Made by a program: the position numbers and the translations under genes. From Takakia lepidozioides (Eukaryota > Streptophyta > Takakiopsida > Takakiales > Takakiaceae): a stretch of DNA of 64,000 bases. The notes under the pieces were generated by a model. The model did no database searches. It was not told the DNA's origin and was given only the letters and a program-made list of their open reading frames with translations. Where the stretch lies: contig CM060733.1 of the NCBI GenBank assembly GCA_030704615.1, positions 74,254,907 to 74,318,906 of the forward strand. The letters are read 5' to 3'. Of the stretch, positions 1-10,632 are shown in pieces. Position 1 is the stretch's first letter. Every line of letters begins with the position of its first letter.

Positions 1-419
1 AACCATTTCATTTATAACAAAATTTGTACAAGTGCTCCACCCAGTCCGATTGGTCCGCCGACACATAATTCCGCAAGATCTGCTTCACCACGGAATTCAC
101 CCTTTCCGTTTGGTTGTCCGTCGTAGGTTGGAAGGTGGTGCTCATCTTGAGCCTTGTCCCCATCTTCTTCTAAAGTGCCCTCCAAAATTTACTTGTAAAC
201 TTTGGATCGCGGTCCGAGACAATATCCTTCGGGAGTCCATGATGCTTGAAGACGTGGGCGAGGTAAAGTCGCCCCGTCTCCTGTGCCGTTGCCGTCTCCT
301 TGGTGGCGATGAAATGGCCCATTTTACTGAACCTATCCACCACCACCATGATTGCATCAAATCCTTTTGACAGCGGCATAGCAGTCATGAAATCCATCGA
401 GACACTTTCCCGAGACCCC
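1..419 (-). pseudogene. G0 integrase core fragment
   Basis: The minus strand encodes the central part of a gypsy integrase. From 397 down it has the first catalytic Asp region ([12 protein letters not shown]), a second Asp motif (VSDRDPKF) and, in a shifted frame below 170, the catalytic Glu region ([10 protein letters not shown]). Integrase inserts retrotransposon cDNA into the host chromosome. Small indels break the frame near 170 and again near 30. The fragment is cut at 419 by the LTR of G1 and runs off the left of the window. Its remainder, the zinc-binding N-terminus, continues at 5483. Confidence 0.85.
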
Positions 420-1165
420 TGTCGCGCACCTCACTTCGGTAAGCTCCCCCCTCAGGTCATAGTTACTCGCTTGATGCGCGCGCCTAACTCCCAACCTGGC
501 CGCCGGGCCAACTTGGAGCTTCGGCTGCTCACCGGGACATAACCCCCCCCCCCCCCCCCCCCCCCCCCGATCTCCCAAAGAACCCTCCAACGATTTGGAA
601 CCAGCGGAATTCCCTTTGGTAGTTGGCAGTCCGGAACAACTCCCCACTCTTTGGTCGCTTTCCGGCTCGCTCGCTTACTCACTAGCTTTTGGTCACCAAC
701 GGGCTTGCACCGTTCTCGGGGTTACTACTCCCTATATATACTTCTGTAGCTGTCCGCGGGGGTTTACAAACAACCATGCCATTTTATGGCGAACCACCAC
801 GAACACCCTCGACTCCCGATGATGAGTCGCGGTGAGTCTTGGCCCACCCACCATGGCCCCTATGGACGGTGATGAGTCCCAAGACTCCCCACGACTCCCA
901 CCACGAGGTCTCCGCCCCAGGGTGAGTCCTATGCCACCCCCACTAAGTCCCGCTAAGCTACCACCACCCCTTGTGGAGCCACCCCCACCGCAACCCGGTG
1001 TGCGGGGCTCCACCTAGTGAGCGCCTCCGCCTCCTTGAGTGCCTTGGGCACTCAAGGGTGCTTCAGCCCCCCATACCTATCGCTGCCACTGCCCCCACTA
1101 CCCCCACCACAGGGGCAGCCCCTCTTGTGTCCCGACCCCCTGCCCTCAAGGCAAGGTCCGCGACA
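420..1165 (-). repeat. G1 3' LTR
   Basis: This LTR begins TGTCGCGCACC and ends CCGCGACA, giving short inverted termini. It contains a TATATATA box at 733-740 that is usable on the minus strand, the direction of the element. A run of 26 C (543-568) replaces a shorter C-rich stretch in the partner LTR. It otherwise matches 4743-5477 with few differences, suggesting a fairly recent insertion. Confidence 0.92.
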
Positions 1166-2072
1166 CACACCCCTACCAACAGGGAGTCGATGTCCTCATC
1201 GGCTTGTCCATTTTGTGGAAACGAACATCCAAGTTGTGGCGTCCCACATCAAGGAGTTTGTTTCCGTACCATGGCGTCCCATGGCAAAGAATCAAACCCC
1301 ACACTTGAGTCTACTTTCCACTAGCTAGTTCGGCCGACTTCCTCCAAGTCCCGGCCAAGGGTGGAGCCTCTCAAGCTCCTCCCAATGCACTCTTCTTGGC
1401 CTACTTCAAGGCCAAGGAACGATCCTCCCCAAGGATCGAATCGCCTTACTGCAACAACATTGCTTGCGACCACTCATGATGCCGCTTTTGGCATGACCTT
1501 GAGCAAGGGTTCACCTCGAACCCTCTTTGGCTAGGACGATAACCTTGAACCAACCGCGCGCCCCAATCACTACAATTGGGTCCGCCTTGGAATGCTGGCC
1601 TGAGGTACGGGAACATGCCAAAGTCGCACTACGACTTCGTCGCGAGGCTACACGATTATAGTACATGAACGGAAGCACGTAGCTTCCGCGTTAGCCCGCA
1701 CTACAAGGCAACCCCCTTGGTAGCGCAGTTATAGTACGCGCACGCGCTAGGTGCGCACTAGCACGTGAACTCCTAAAGAAGGCACAAGTTTCATTGCCCC
1801 TTGGATGGGAGTCACCCGATTTTGGCACTGCGCAAACACACGATTAACCCAATTTACCTCTCCCACTTTTGTAAGCTTAGCATGCATTCTACACACAAGC
1901 CAACCACACCATGCATCACCATTCCAAACAAAATAGGAAGCACAACATTTGGAACCCATTTCCTTTATAACAAATTTTTGTACAATACAAGTTTTTGCAA
2001 TCGGATTCCTAAGCTAGCTAAGCCGGGCTAAGCATGCATTTCCTCCCCCACGATCCAAGGTTGATGTCCCCA
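1166..2072 (-). other. G1 3' untranslated region
   Basis: Non-coding stretch between the 3' LTR and the end of the chromodomain coding region. The same sequence lies next to the 3' LTR of G3 (33560-34440) and, inverted, in G4 (44520-44956). Next to the LTR the minus strand reads purine-rich (GGTAGGGGTGTG), a possible polypurine tract for plus-strand priming. I see no gene in it. Confidence 0.7.
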
Positions 2073-2870
2073 TCAACGCTTCTTCCGCTTTTGAGGTCGC
2101 CCTTCGAAAACTACAACCGCCTCGGATGCGTTTCCCATTTTTGAGGCACGCACCCAAGATGCCTCCACATGATGATAGCCCTTCCATTTGACGAGATACT
2201 CTGTTTCTTGGTTCTTGAACCTCCTCGACTTAAGTACTGCCTCCACCTCGTACTCGGGTTCATTTTCATGATCCAACAGCACAGGTGGCGGACGCAACAC
2301 TTGATGCCGATTCGGACGCGCTTCATCTTTGAAGTAAGGCTTCAAAGCCGTTGCCGTCTCCTTGGTGGGGATGAAATGGCCCATTTTACTGAACCTATCC
2401 ACCACCACCATGATTGCATCGAATCCTTTTGACAGCGGCATAGCAGTCATGAAATCCATCGAGACGCTTTCCCAAGTCCCCTCTGGAATCGGCAAGGGTT
2501 GTAACAGCCCCGCTTGCTTTTTGTACTTGCTCCGGTTTTGTTGGCATGTGGTGCATGTCTTGACATACTCCTCTGCCTCCTCCCTTAGTTTGGGCCAGAA
2601 ATACTCTTTCTTCAAGAGTGCCGCAGTGCGCTTGGCTCCGCCGTGGCCCGCAAGCGGGCTATCATGGCATTCTCTCAAGAGGCTATCTCTGATCCCTCCC
2701 TTCAGCACGTAGAGACGCTTTTGCTTATACCGAAGCAGTCCATTTTGTAAGTGGAACTGCGATTTAACCCCCATCCTCAAGTCCTGCATCACGGACTTCG
2801 CCAGCTCATCCTTCCGGCAAGCCTTCCGGATCTTCCTTTGGAGCGCCGTCTCGCCCCTGTACACCAACAA
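2073..2870 (-). pseudogene. G1 pol remnant: integrase zinc finger joined to chromodomain
   Basis: A 265-codon minus-strand frame. It begins after RNase H, carries the integrase HHCC zinc-binding region (HGGAKRTAALL ... CTTCQQNRS) and the first catalytic Asp region, then jumps near 2345 directly to the segment before the chromodomain (LKPYFKDE), skipping the rest of the core and the GPY/F module. The chromodomain (EYLVKWKGYHHVEASW) and the basic tail (QKRKKR) are intact. Chromodomains of chromoviruses bind modified histone H3 and steer integration toward heterochromatin. The internal jump keeps the reading frame, but the product lacks two of the three catalytic acids. Confidence 0.88.
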
Positions 2871-2875
2871 ATCTT

Positions 2876-3463
2876 GTGGTCAACTCCTCTTCGCGGTGGC
2901 AAGCCGCTTGGTAAATCCTCCGGCATCACATCCTGGTATTTCTCCAAAATCCCCTTGATCCAATCTGGGCTCGGCTCCCCATCGCCTTCTCCCTTCACTT
3001 CTCTAATGTAGAGCAAAAACTAGGGCTCGTGTGCCTCCTCCACGGCCCACTCCCTTGCTGACAGAAGGTTTATTCGCCCTCTCACGGGCTTGGGCGTTTC
3101 CGACACTCGTAAGACCTCGCCACCATTCACACATGGCAGCGTGACTACTCTCTTGCGGCCATCTATGACCGCTCCGGATTTGCTCAAAAAGGTCATCCCC
3201 AAAATGAGATCCACTCCATCGATCTCGTAGATGGTGAAGTTCTCACGTCCCTCCCAACTCCCAAGTTGAAGAGGAACTTCAAACGCCAACCTTGTCGCCA
3301 ATTGCGGTTCTCCTTTGGCAGAACGCACCTCAATAGAGGCCCCCACATCACTTGTCGGGAGTCCCAGCTTTTGTGCCGTTGCCGGTGTCATGAAGGAGTG
3401 CGACGCTCCTGTGTCCACCAACAACGACACGTTAGTTCCGGATATTATCCCATCCGCAACCAA
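2876..3463 (-). pseudogene. G1 protease and pre-RT segment
   Basis: The minus strand encodes a retropepsin-like aspartic protease with the catalytic motif LLVDTGASHSF and the flap-to-core segment ending [12 protein letters not shown]. The linker that normally leads into reverse transcriptase follows ([10 protein letters not shown] ... [10 protein letters not shown]). A stop at about 3020 splits protease from linker. At about 2878 the sequence jumps to the region after RNase H, so no polymerase remains. In intact relatives this segment is continuous with gag upstream and pol downstream in one long frame. The protease would process the polyprotein; here it cannot be expressed as such because gag upstream contains stops. 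Confidence 0.85.
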
Positions 3464-4687
3464 TAACTAACTCCCTTTACGTAAGGCGCCAGTTTCCTGA
3501 TACAACTCACAAGAAAATTTGCCTACCTTGCAAGTCCTGGCGACCACCGCTTCCACCAAGCGACTAATGGTATCTTCCGACAGCTCTGTGGTCGCCCGAG
3601 TCATGTTCAATTGCCGCTGCTTCGTGCACTTCTTGGCCATGTGCCCGGGTTCCCCGCAATTGAAACACACTCCATCAAAGGTCGCATTCTGTCCGCCATA
3701 GGCCGCTCCACCCGCTTTTCCTTTCAAAGCACGGGGTGTCGCCTTGACTTGTGAAGGCCCTCCCTTCGATTTCCATGTGCCATTGTCACCGCGTGGCATA
3801 TCCCACTTCTTTTCCGGTCGGAAGGAGTCACCTTCCCGCCGGGTCTTCTTGTGGTTCAGCTCCGTACGGCCTTGTCTTTCACCCTTAGGGACATCCGAGA
3901 AACATTCAGCCCTCTCAATTGCCTCGTTCAAAGTCTTAGGTTGCTTCTCCTCCAACTTCCGCCTAGCCCATGGAGCCAGTCCCGCCACAAAGTTGAAGAC
4001 CATTTCTGGTTCTGCCATGTCCGCGACTTCGAGCAACAGCACATTGAAAGCCTGGACATATCCCTGAATGTCATCTGTTTGCTTCAAATTCCTCATCTTG
4101 TCCCGGGCGAGCCAGGACACGTTGAGGGGCACAAACTGCCTCTTCATCAATTCCTTGAACCCACTCTAGTTCAAGGTTTCCGGGCTTGGACCTCGGTCGT
4201 GAAGGCGTTTCTGCCACCATTGTTGAGCATAGCCCCTCAAATAGGTGGGAGCCACTTCCACCCGATCCTCGTCACTCAACTTGGCCGCCCGGAAGTACTG
4301 CTCCAGCTCCAAGAGCCAGGTCTTGAGTGCCTTCCGATTTCGGACGCCCTCGAAGGTGCCGGGTTCCTTCGGCTTCACCTTAAACTTTGCCTTAGTGGAA
4401 GTGGCATTAGCCGCCTTCAACATGTCTTTCAACGTCCCGCCAAATTGCGCCAACAACCCTTCCCAAAAGGCTGCCGACATGGGAGGCATCTGTTGGTCGG
4501 TTGGAGCTCTCAGGGATTCCTCAGGCTCCGACTCCTCAGATTCCTCCCGCTCTTGAGCGGCCTCGTTTTCAGAAACATGCATCGCTTCCTCAAACGGCCG
4601 CCTCGGTGATACGTCGCCCCCATCGGGCTCACCAGGATCATCATCTTTTGGGCCGTTCCGCTTTCGCTTTGGCTTGCCCGACCCCAT
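3464..4687 (-). pseudogene. G1 gag, broken by stops
   Basis: The capsid/nucleocapsid gene of the element. The true ATG is taken at 4687 (MGSGKPKRKRNG), because the frame above it reads into the primer-binding site and has only a TTG. A Pro/Glu-rich N-terminus is followed by the retrotransposon gag capsid region (WLLELEQYFRAAKLSDEDRV) and a CCHC zinc knuckle (CFNCGEPGHMAKKC), which binds the RNA genome. A TAG near 4166 replaces a Trp codon, and a second stop near 3467 separates gag from protease. Both are absent from G3. Confidence 0.88.
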
Positions 4688-4728
4688 GATGAGGCCAATC
4701 ACAAGGACGATCACGTACTGAACTCTAA

Positions 4729-4740
4729 GCTCTGATACCA
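4729..4740 (-). promoter_or_regulatory. Primer-binding site of G1 (initiator tRNA-Met)
   Basis: Read on the minus strand, TGGTATCAGAGC lies two bases inside the 5' LTR. It is complementary to the 3' end of plant initiator tRNA-Met, the usual primer for plant gypsy and copia reverse transcription. Confidence 0.9.
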
Positions 4741-4742
4741 AG

Positions 4743-5477
4743 TGTCGCGCACCTCACTTTGGTAAGCTCCCCCCTCAAGTCATAGTTACTCGCTTGATGC
4801 GCGCGCCTAACTCCCAACCTGGCCGCCGGGCCAACTTGGAGCTTCGGCTGCTCACCGGGACATAACGGTCCCCCCCCTGATCTCCCAAAGAACCCTCCAA
4901 CGATTTGGAACCAGCGGAATTCCCTTTGGTAGTTGGCAGTCCGGAACAGCTCCCCACTCTTTGGTCGCTTTCCGGCTCGCTCGCTTACTCACTAGCTTTT
5001 GGTCACCAACGGGCTTGCACCGTTCTCGGGGTTACTACTCCCTATATATACTTCTGTAGCTGTCCGCGGGGGTTTCACAAACAACCATGCCATTTTATGG
5101 CGAACCACCACGAACACCCTCGACTCCCGATGATGAGTCGCGGTGAGTCTTGGCCCACCCACCACGGCCCCTATGGACGGTGATGAGTCCCAAGACTCCC
5201 CACGACTCCCACCACGAGGTCTCCGCCCCAGGGTGAGTCCTATGCCACCCCCACTAAGTCCCGCTAAGCTACCACCACCCCTTGTGGAGCCACCCCCACC
5301 GCAACCCGGTGTGCGGGGCTCCACCTAGTGAGCGCCTCCGCCTCCTTGAGTGCCTTGGGCACTCAAGGGTGCTTCAGCCCCCCATACCTATCGCTGCCAC
5401 TGCCCTTACTGCCCCCACCACAGGGGCAGCCCCTCTTGTGTCCCGACCCCCTGCCCTCAAGGCAAAGGGCTGCGACA
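4743..5477 (-). repeat. G1 5' LTR
   Basis: Partner of 420-1165, starting TGTCGCGCACC and ending TGCGACA, followed by the target duplication ACCCC. TATATATA at 5043-5050 is the likely core promoter for transcription toward lower coordinates. Confidence 0.92.
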
Positions 5478-7772
5478 ACCCCTCTGGAATCGGCAAGGGT
5501 TGTAACAGCCCCACTTGCTTTTTGTACTCGCTCCGGTTTTGTTGACATGTGGTGCATGTCTTGACATACTCCTCGGCCTCCTTCCTCAGTTTGGGCTAGA
5601 AATACTCTTTCTTCAAGAGTGCTGCGGTGCGCTTGGCTCCACCGTGGCCCGCAAGCGGGCCATCATGGCATTCTCTCAAGAGACTATATCTGATCCCTCC
5701 CTTCGGCACATAGAGATGTTTTTGCTTATACCGGAGCAGTCCATTTTGCAAGTGGAACTGTGATGTAACCCCCATCCTCAAGTCCCGCATCACAGACTTC
5801 GCCATCTCATCGTTCCGGTAAGCCTTCCAAATCTTCCTTTGGAGCGTCGTCTCGCCCCTGTACACTAGCATGAGCTGCTGCTTTCTACTTAAAGCATCGG
5901 CCACCACATTGTCCCGTCCCGGTTTGTACTGGATATCCATGTCGAACACCACCAAAGTATCTTGCCACCTAAGTTGTTTTGGGGACAACTTAGGCTGCGT
6001 GGCAAAATACTTCACCGTGACATTGTCCGTGAATACCTTCACCGGGTTGGAACCAACATAGTGGCGCCAAAGCTCAAGGCAATGCACCACCGCCTTCATC
6101 TCTTTCTCATGCGTCGGCCACCATCGCTCTACTTCATTCAGTTTCTTACTTTCGGAAGCCACTGGACATCCATCCTGCATGAGTACACCCCCTATAGCGA
6201 AGTCCGACGCATCCGTATGAAACTCAAATGGACGGTCGAACTCCGGGATTTTGAGGACTGGAGCTTCCGCCATCCGCTACTTCAACTCGGCAAAAGCTTG
6301 ACCACAAAAGGTGTTCCATACCCAGACTTTGGATTTACATAGAAGGTCTGACAGCGGCCCCGCGATCTTGGCGAAATTTCTCACATACTTCCGGTAATAG
6401 GAGGCGAGTCCTAGGAAGGATCGCACTCCCGGGACCGAAGTCGGAGGCTCCCAGTCCAAGATCGCCCTCACCTTTCTGTCATCCATTTTGATCCCATCCT
6501 GTGTAATCACATGCTCCATGAACTCTACTTTGTGACCCCGAATTTGCACTTTGAAGCTTTGGCATACAACTTCCCTTCCCACAATTTCTGGAACACCCTT
6601 TTGAGGTGCTTCAGGTGCTCTTCTTTTGTTTTCGAGTACACCAGTATGTTGTCGATGTATATGATCACAAAGTCATCCAACCACTCCTAGAAAAGGCTGT
6701 TCATTAGTGTGCTAAAGGTTGCGGGAGCGTTGGTGAGCCCAAAAGGCATCACCAAGAACTCATACGAACCATATCTTGTCCTACACGTGGTCTTCTCCTC
6801 ATCTTCTTCCGCCACTCGGATGTGATGATACCCGGAGCGCAAATCGCTCCGGCTGAAATACTTTGCTCCTGCCAACCCATCGAAGAGGTCGTCAATCCTT
6901 GGCAAAGGGTACCGGTTCTTGATAGTTACCTTATTCAGGGCCTTGTAATCGACACACATCCGCAGCGTCTCATCCTTCTTGTCTGCGAATAGCACCGGGG
7001 CTCCGTAAGGTGACTTACTCGGCCGGATGTACCCCTTTGACATTAGATCCTTGAGCTGAGTCTTCAGCTCGACCAACTCTCTGTGGCTCAACCGGTAGGG
7101 CGCCTTGGCAGGCGGCTCCGATCCCGGTATCACCTCAATCTTGTGGTCAACTCCCCTTCGCGGTGGCAAGCCGCTTGGTAAATCCTCCGGCATCACATCT
7201 TGGTATTTCTCCAAAATCCCCTTGATCCAATCTGGGCTCGGTTCCCCATCGCCTTCTCCCTTCACTTCTCTTATGTAGAGCAAAAACTGGGGCTCGTGTG
7301 CCTCCTCCACGGCCCACTCCCTTGCTGACATAAGGTTTATTCGCCCTCTCACGGGCTTGGGCATTTCCGACACTCGTAAGACCTCGCCACCATTCCCACA
7401 TGGCAGCGTGACTACTCTCTTGCGGCCATCTATGACCGCTCCGGATTTGCTCAAAAATGTCATCCCCAAAATGAGATCCACTCCATCGATCTCGCAAATG
7501 GTGAAGTTCTCACGTCCCTCCCAACTCCCGAGCTGAAGATGAACATTGAACGCCAACCTCGTCGCCAATTGTGGTTCTCATTTAGCAGAACGCACCTCAA
7601 TAGAGGCCCCCACATCACTTGTCGGGAGTCCCAGCTTCCGTGCCGTTGCCAGTGTCATGAAGGAGTGCGACGCTCCTGTTTCCACCAACAACGACACGTT
7701 AGTTCCGGAGATTATCCCACTCACAAACATTAACTGACTTCCTTTACGCAAGGCGCCAGTTTCCTGATACAA
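5478..7772 (-). pseudogene. G0 protease, reverse transcriptase, RNase H and integrase zinc finger
   Basis: From right to left on the minus strand: aspartic protease (7510-7772), linker, reverse transcriptase (about 6600-7080), RNase H ([12 protein letters not shown], near 6220) and the integrase zinc-binding region down to 5483. These are the replication enzymes of the element. Decay is plain: the protease catalytic DTG reads ETG; the polymerase YIDD box reads YIDN near 6650; stops lie near 6687 (TAG) and 5596 (TAG); and the frame shifts near 6580. In this family gag, protease and pol form one long frame, as the protease-to-RT continuity here shows. Confidence 0.9.
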
Positions 7773-8851
7773 CTCACAAGAGTACCTTGCAAGTCTTGGC
7801 GACCACCGCCTCCACCAAGCGGCTGATGGAAGCTTTGGACAACTCCGTGGTTGCCCGAGTCATGTTCAATTGTCGGGGATTCGTACACTTCTTGGCCATG
7901 TGCCCGGGCTCCCCACAATTGAAGCACACTCCATCGAAGGTCGCCTTTTGTCCGCCATAAGGCGTCGCACCTGATTTTCCTTTCGGAGCACCCGGTGTCG
8001 TCTTGGCGTGTGAAGGCCCTCCCTTTGATTTCCACGTGCCATTGTCGCCGCGTGGCCTATCCCACTTCTTTTCCGGTCGAAATGAGTCACCCTCCCGCCG
8101 GGTCTTCTTGTGGTTCAGCTTTGTATGGCCTTGTCTTTCGCCCCTAGGGACATCCGAGAAACATTCAGCCCTCTCAATTGCCTCGTTCAAAGTCTTAGGT
8201 TGCTTCTCCTCCAACTTCCGCCTGGCCCATGGGGCCAATCCCGCCACAAAGTTGAAGACCATTTCTGGTTCTGCCATGTCCGCGACTTCAAGCAACAGCA
8301 CATTGAAAGCCTGAACATATCCCCGAATGTCATCTGTTTGCTTAAGATTCCTCATTGTCCCGGGCGAGCCAGGACGCGTTGAAGGGCACAAACTGCCTCT
8401 TCATCAGTTCCTTGAACCCACTCCAGTTCAAGGTTTCTGGGTTTGGACCTTGGTCGTGAAGGTGTTTCTGCCACCAATGTTGAGCATAGCCCCTCAAATA
8501 GGTGGGAGCCACTTCCACCCGATCCTCGTCACTCAACTTGGCCGCCCGGAAGTACTGCTCTAGCTCCAAGAGCCAGGTGTTGAGTGCCTTTCGATTTCGG
8601 ATGCCCTCAAAGGTGCCGGGTTCCTTAGGCTTCACCTTAAACTTTGCCTTAGTGGAAGTGGCATTAGCCGCCTTCAACACGTCTTTCAACGTCCCGCCAA
8701 ACTGCGCCAACAACCCTTCCCAAAAGGCTGCTGGCATGGGAGGCATCTGTTGGTCTGTCGGAGCTCTCAGGGATTCCTCAGGCTCCGACTCCTCAGATTC
8801 CTCCCGTTCTTGAGTGGCCTCATTCTCAAAAGCATGCATCGCTTCCTCAAA
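7773..8851 (-). pseudogene. G0 gag, N-terminus missing
   Basis: Encodes the gag capsid region (LLELEQYFRAAKLSDEDRV, MVFNFVAGLAPWARRKLEEK) and a CCHC knuckle (CFNCGEPGHMAKKC). A one-base deletion near 8356 splits it into two frames, and a small deletion near 7781 shortens the link to protease. The sequence stops matching other copies at 8851, losing the first 60 or so codons, the leader and the LTR. Confidence 0.87.
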
Positions 8852-9739
8852 TCACTAGAAGAGAAACCGGTTTTTTCCACGGCTCTGCCATCTCACACCT
8901 GGCACATTCCACGGCTTTTATCACGGGTCTGTACACTGAGCCAAGGTGTGGGTCTAAATATGCCCTAACTGTGGGGTGTCTCACATGTGGTCCACACCCC
9001 AGGCAAGAACGGTGTGAAAACAGCCATGAGCGTGGCAGGGGTTGGCTTAGTTTACATGACATGTTACACACCTGTGTGAAATGGGAACATACAATTATTT
9101 CCACTGATTGTGGTGTATGGGGAGTTTGAGAATGATGCCCTTGGAAAATGATTATGAACTTCATGTTCATGTTTAGAAATCTGCACGATGGTACTAGCAA
9201 GTGAAGAATACACCCCATTTTCAATCTCTACATTATGAAGTCTATAATGCCCTTGGTGAAATGAGCATGGGGATCGCATTCAAAGGTGGCCCCGTTCCGT
9301 TGCAACCTATGACACAACTAGGACAAATAGGCATAGGCATGATTTACACTTTTTGCCACAAATCACTTGCATCATCCTTATGTTGAACTCCTTGTTTATG
9401 TGACATGCTTGGACTTTGTCATCTCACACATCAAAGAAAAAACCAGAATATTTCGAAAAAATCCTAACCTAAAAATCCTAACCTAAATTTACTAACAAGT
9501 GTTCAAACCAGCCCAATGGTAATATATGTTATTACCATTATCAAATGTTTGTCTACGTGGTGTTTTGGTTTTCTAGACAAGTCTGATAGCAGGACTTTAG
9601 CCTCGGACCTAGAATGAATCAAAGTGCAAAAGGTTAAAAAGTCAAAAAGTTGCTAATAAGGTTGCCCACTAGGGTAATCGTGAACACAGAGGAGGGCTGG
9701 GACTCGGCGTTTTTTTTTTGTTCCCTGCACCACACCATG
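8852..9739. other. Unassigned non-coding stretch
   Basis: Fairly AT-rich sequence without a convincing reading frame, terminal repeat or similarity to anything else in the window. The abrupt start at the end of G0 suggests a deletion or insertion junction. Confidence 0.4.
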
Positions 9740-9850
9740 TAGCCGAGGGATGGAACGCGATGATCGCAGGATATGCAGGGGCGTGGGATGGAGGCGTTGA
9801 GCAAATGATGCAGGAAGGAGGAGAGGAGGAGGAGATGAGACGAGGAGAAG
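9740..9850 (+). pseudogene. Short PPR-motif remnant
   Basis: The plus strand reads WNAMIAGYAGAWDGG and then EQMMQEG, matching the S-type PPR pattern (W-N-A-M-I-A-G-Y-A...) seen at 63964-64000 and 10395-10480. Only about one motif is left, with no start, and stops follow. It may be part of the PPR fragment at 10111, separated by later changes. Confidence 0.45.
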
Positions 9851-10110
9851 CTCGCAACATTCTTGCGAGGTTGCCGTTCTTGGGAGAGTTAGCTTGGTCA
9901 TAGCAGGCCGTGTTTCAATCTCTGCCTACTCAGCTACACCGTGGTGGTTCGATCTCATAGACCAATCCGACATTACCTGACTACAGACACAAGCAGCACA
10001 CACAAGAGGTCCTTTTGGGTTGATGGTCGGTCAAGTCATGACACAACCTCAAGGACAATGTGGTGAGGGCATCTTCTTCTTTGACCTATTTCAACCTGTT
10101 TTTCCCTCTC

Positions 10111-10612
10111 ACATCATGTTTGTGTGCATTGCAATGCTTGTGCAAGCCTAGCAACCCTTGAGAAGGGCAAAGAGGTGCATGGGGATATCATCAAAGCTGG
10201 AATTGTACCTAATGTCATTCTAAACACTGCCCTGGCAGCTCTGGAAAAGGGGAAGGAGGTCCGTGGTGACATCTTCAGAGCTGGAATTGTACCAAATGTC
10301 ATTTTGAACAATACCCTAGTGGACATGTATGCAAAATGTGGGTGCATCGGGGATGCAAAGGGAGTGTTCAACACTATGGCTGAACGAGATGTGGTGTCGT
10401 GGAGTGCGATGCTTGCAGGGTATGCACAGCAGGGACGTGGGATAGAGGCTTTGGAGACCTATGAGCAAATGATGGGGGAAGGGGTCCAGCCCGGCCACAT
10501 TATGTTTGTATGCATTGCAGGCCTGGCAGCCCTAGAGAAGGGCAAAGAGGTGCATGGGGATATCATCAAAGCTGGAATTGTACCTAATGTCATTTGAAAC
10601 ACTGCCCTGGCA
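10111..10612 (+). pseudogene. PPR repeat fragment (PLS-like), fused to T1
   Basis: About five pentatricopeptide motifs in one frame: GKEVHGDIIKAGIVPNV, a shortened motif repeating the same helix pair, then NTLVDMYAKCGCIGDAKGVF, MAERDVVSWSAMLAGYAQQG and ALETYEQMMGEGVQP. PPR proteins bind organellar RNA, one motif per base. The frame ends at a TGA at 10595. No ATG with a targeting peptide precedes it, and the first motifs are internally duplicated and shortened, so this is a fragment. A few bases further on the sequence passes directly into transposase T1. Near-identical modules occur at 18156-18826 and 24245-24673. Confidence 0.8.
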
Positions 10613-10632
10613 GTTATGTGGTGACACCTTTA

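Larger units (their letters stand above)
420..5477 (-). mobile_element. G1: complete-ended, internally deleted Ty3/gypsy element
   Basis: Two LTRs (420-1165 and 4743-5477) begin TGTCGCG and end CGCGACA/TGCGACA and bound an internal region in minus orientation. The 5-bp target duplication ACCCC is perfect (415-419 and 5478-5482). A tRNA-iMet primer site abuts the right (5') LTR. Internally about 1.3 kb covering reverse transcriptase and RNase H, and about 0.7 kb covering most of the integrase core, are missing compared with G3. The element could therefore have moved only with proteins supplied by other copies. Premature stops also break gag. Confidence 0.93.
1..8851 (-). mobile_element. G0: degenerate Ty3/gypsy chromovirus, split by G1
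   Basis: An old minus-strand gypsy element. Integrase core lies at 1-419. After the G1 insertion (420-5477) the reading resumes with integrase zinc-finger, RNase H, reverse transcriptase, protease and gag, ending abruptly at 8851 inside the gag N-terminus. Joining 1-419 to 5483 onward restores the order seen in the related copy G3 (cleavage point near 35550), so G0 was the target of G1. No LTR, primer site or gag start remains on the right; the left side runs off the window. Several stops and lost catalytic residues show that it is dead. Confidence 0.9.

Noticed and set aside
732-1013. Glycine-rich frame in the LTR (also at 4992-5324 and 39732-39962)
   Set aside because: Repeated with the LTR, antisense to its C-rich sequence, no domain; a composition artefact.
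3851-4609. 252-codon plus-strand frame
   Set aside because: Lies antisense to a clear gag gene; the same antisense frame appears in all gag copies.
4729-4740. tRNA gene
   Set aside because: Only the 12-base complement to a tRNA 3' end is present; it is a primer-binding site. No tRNA or rRNA gene was seen in the window.
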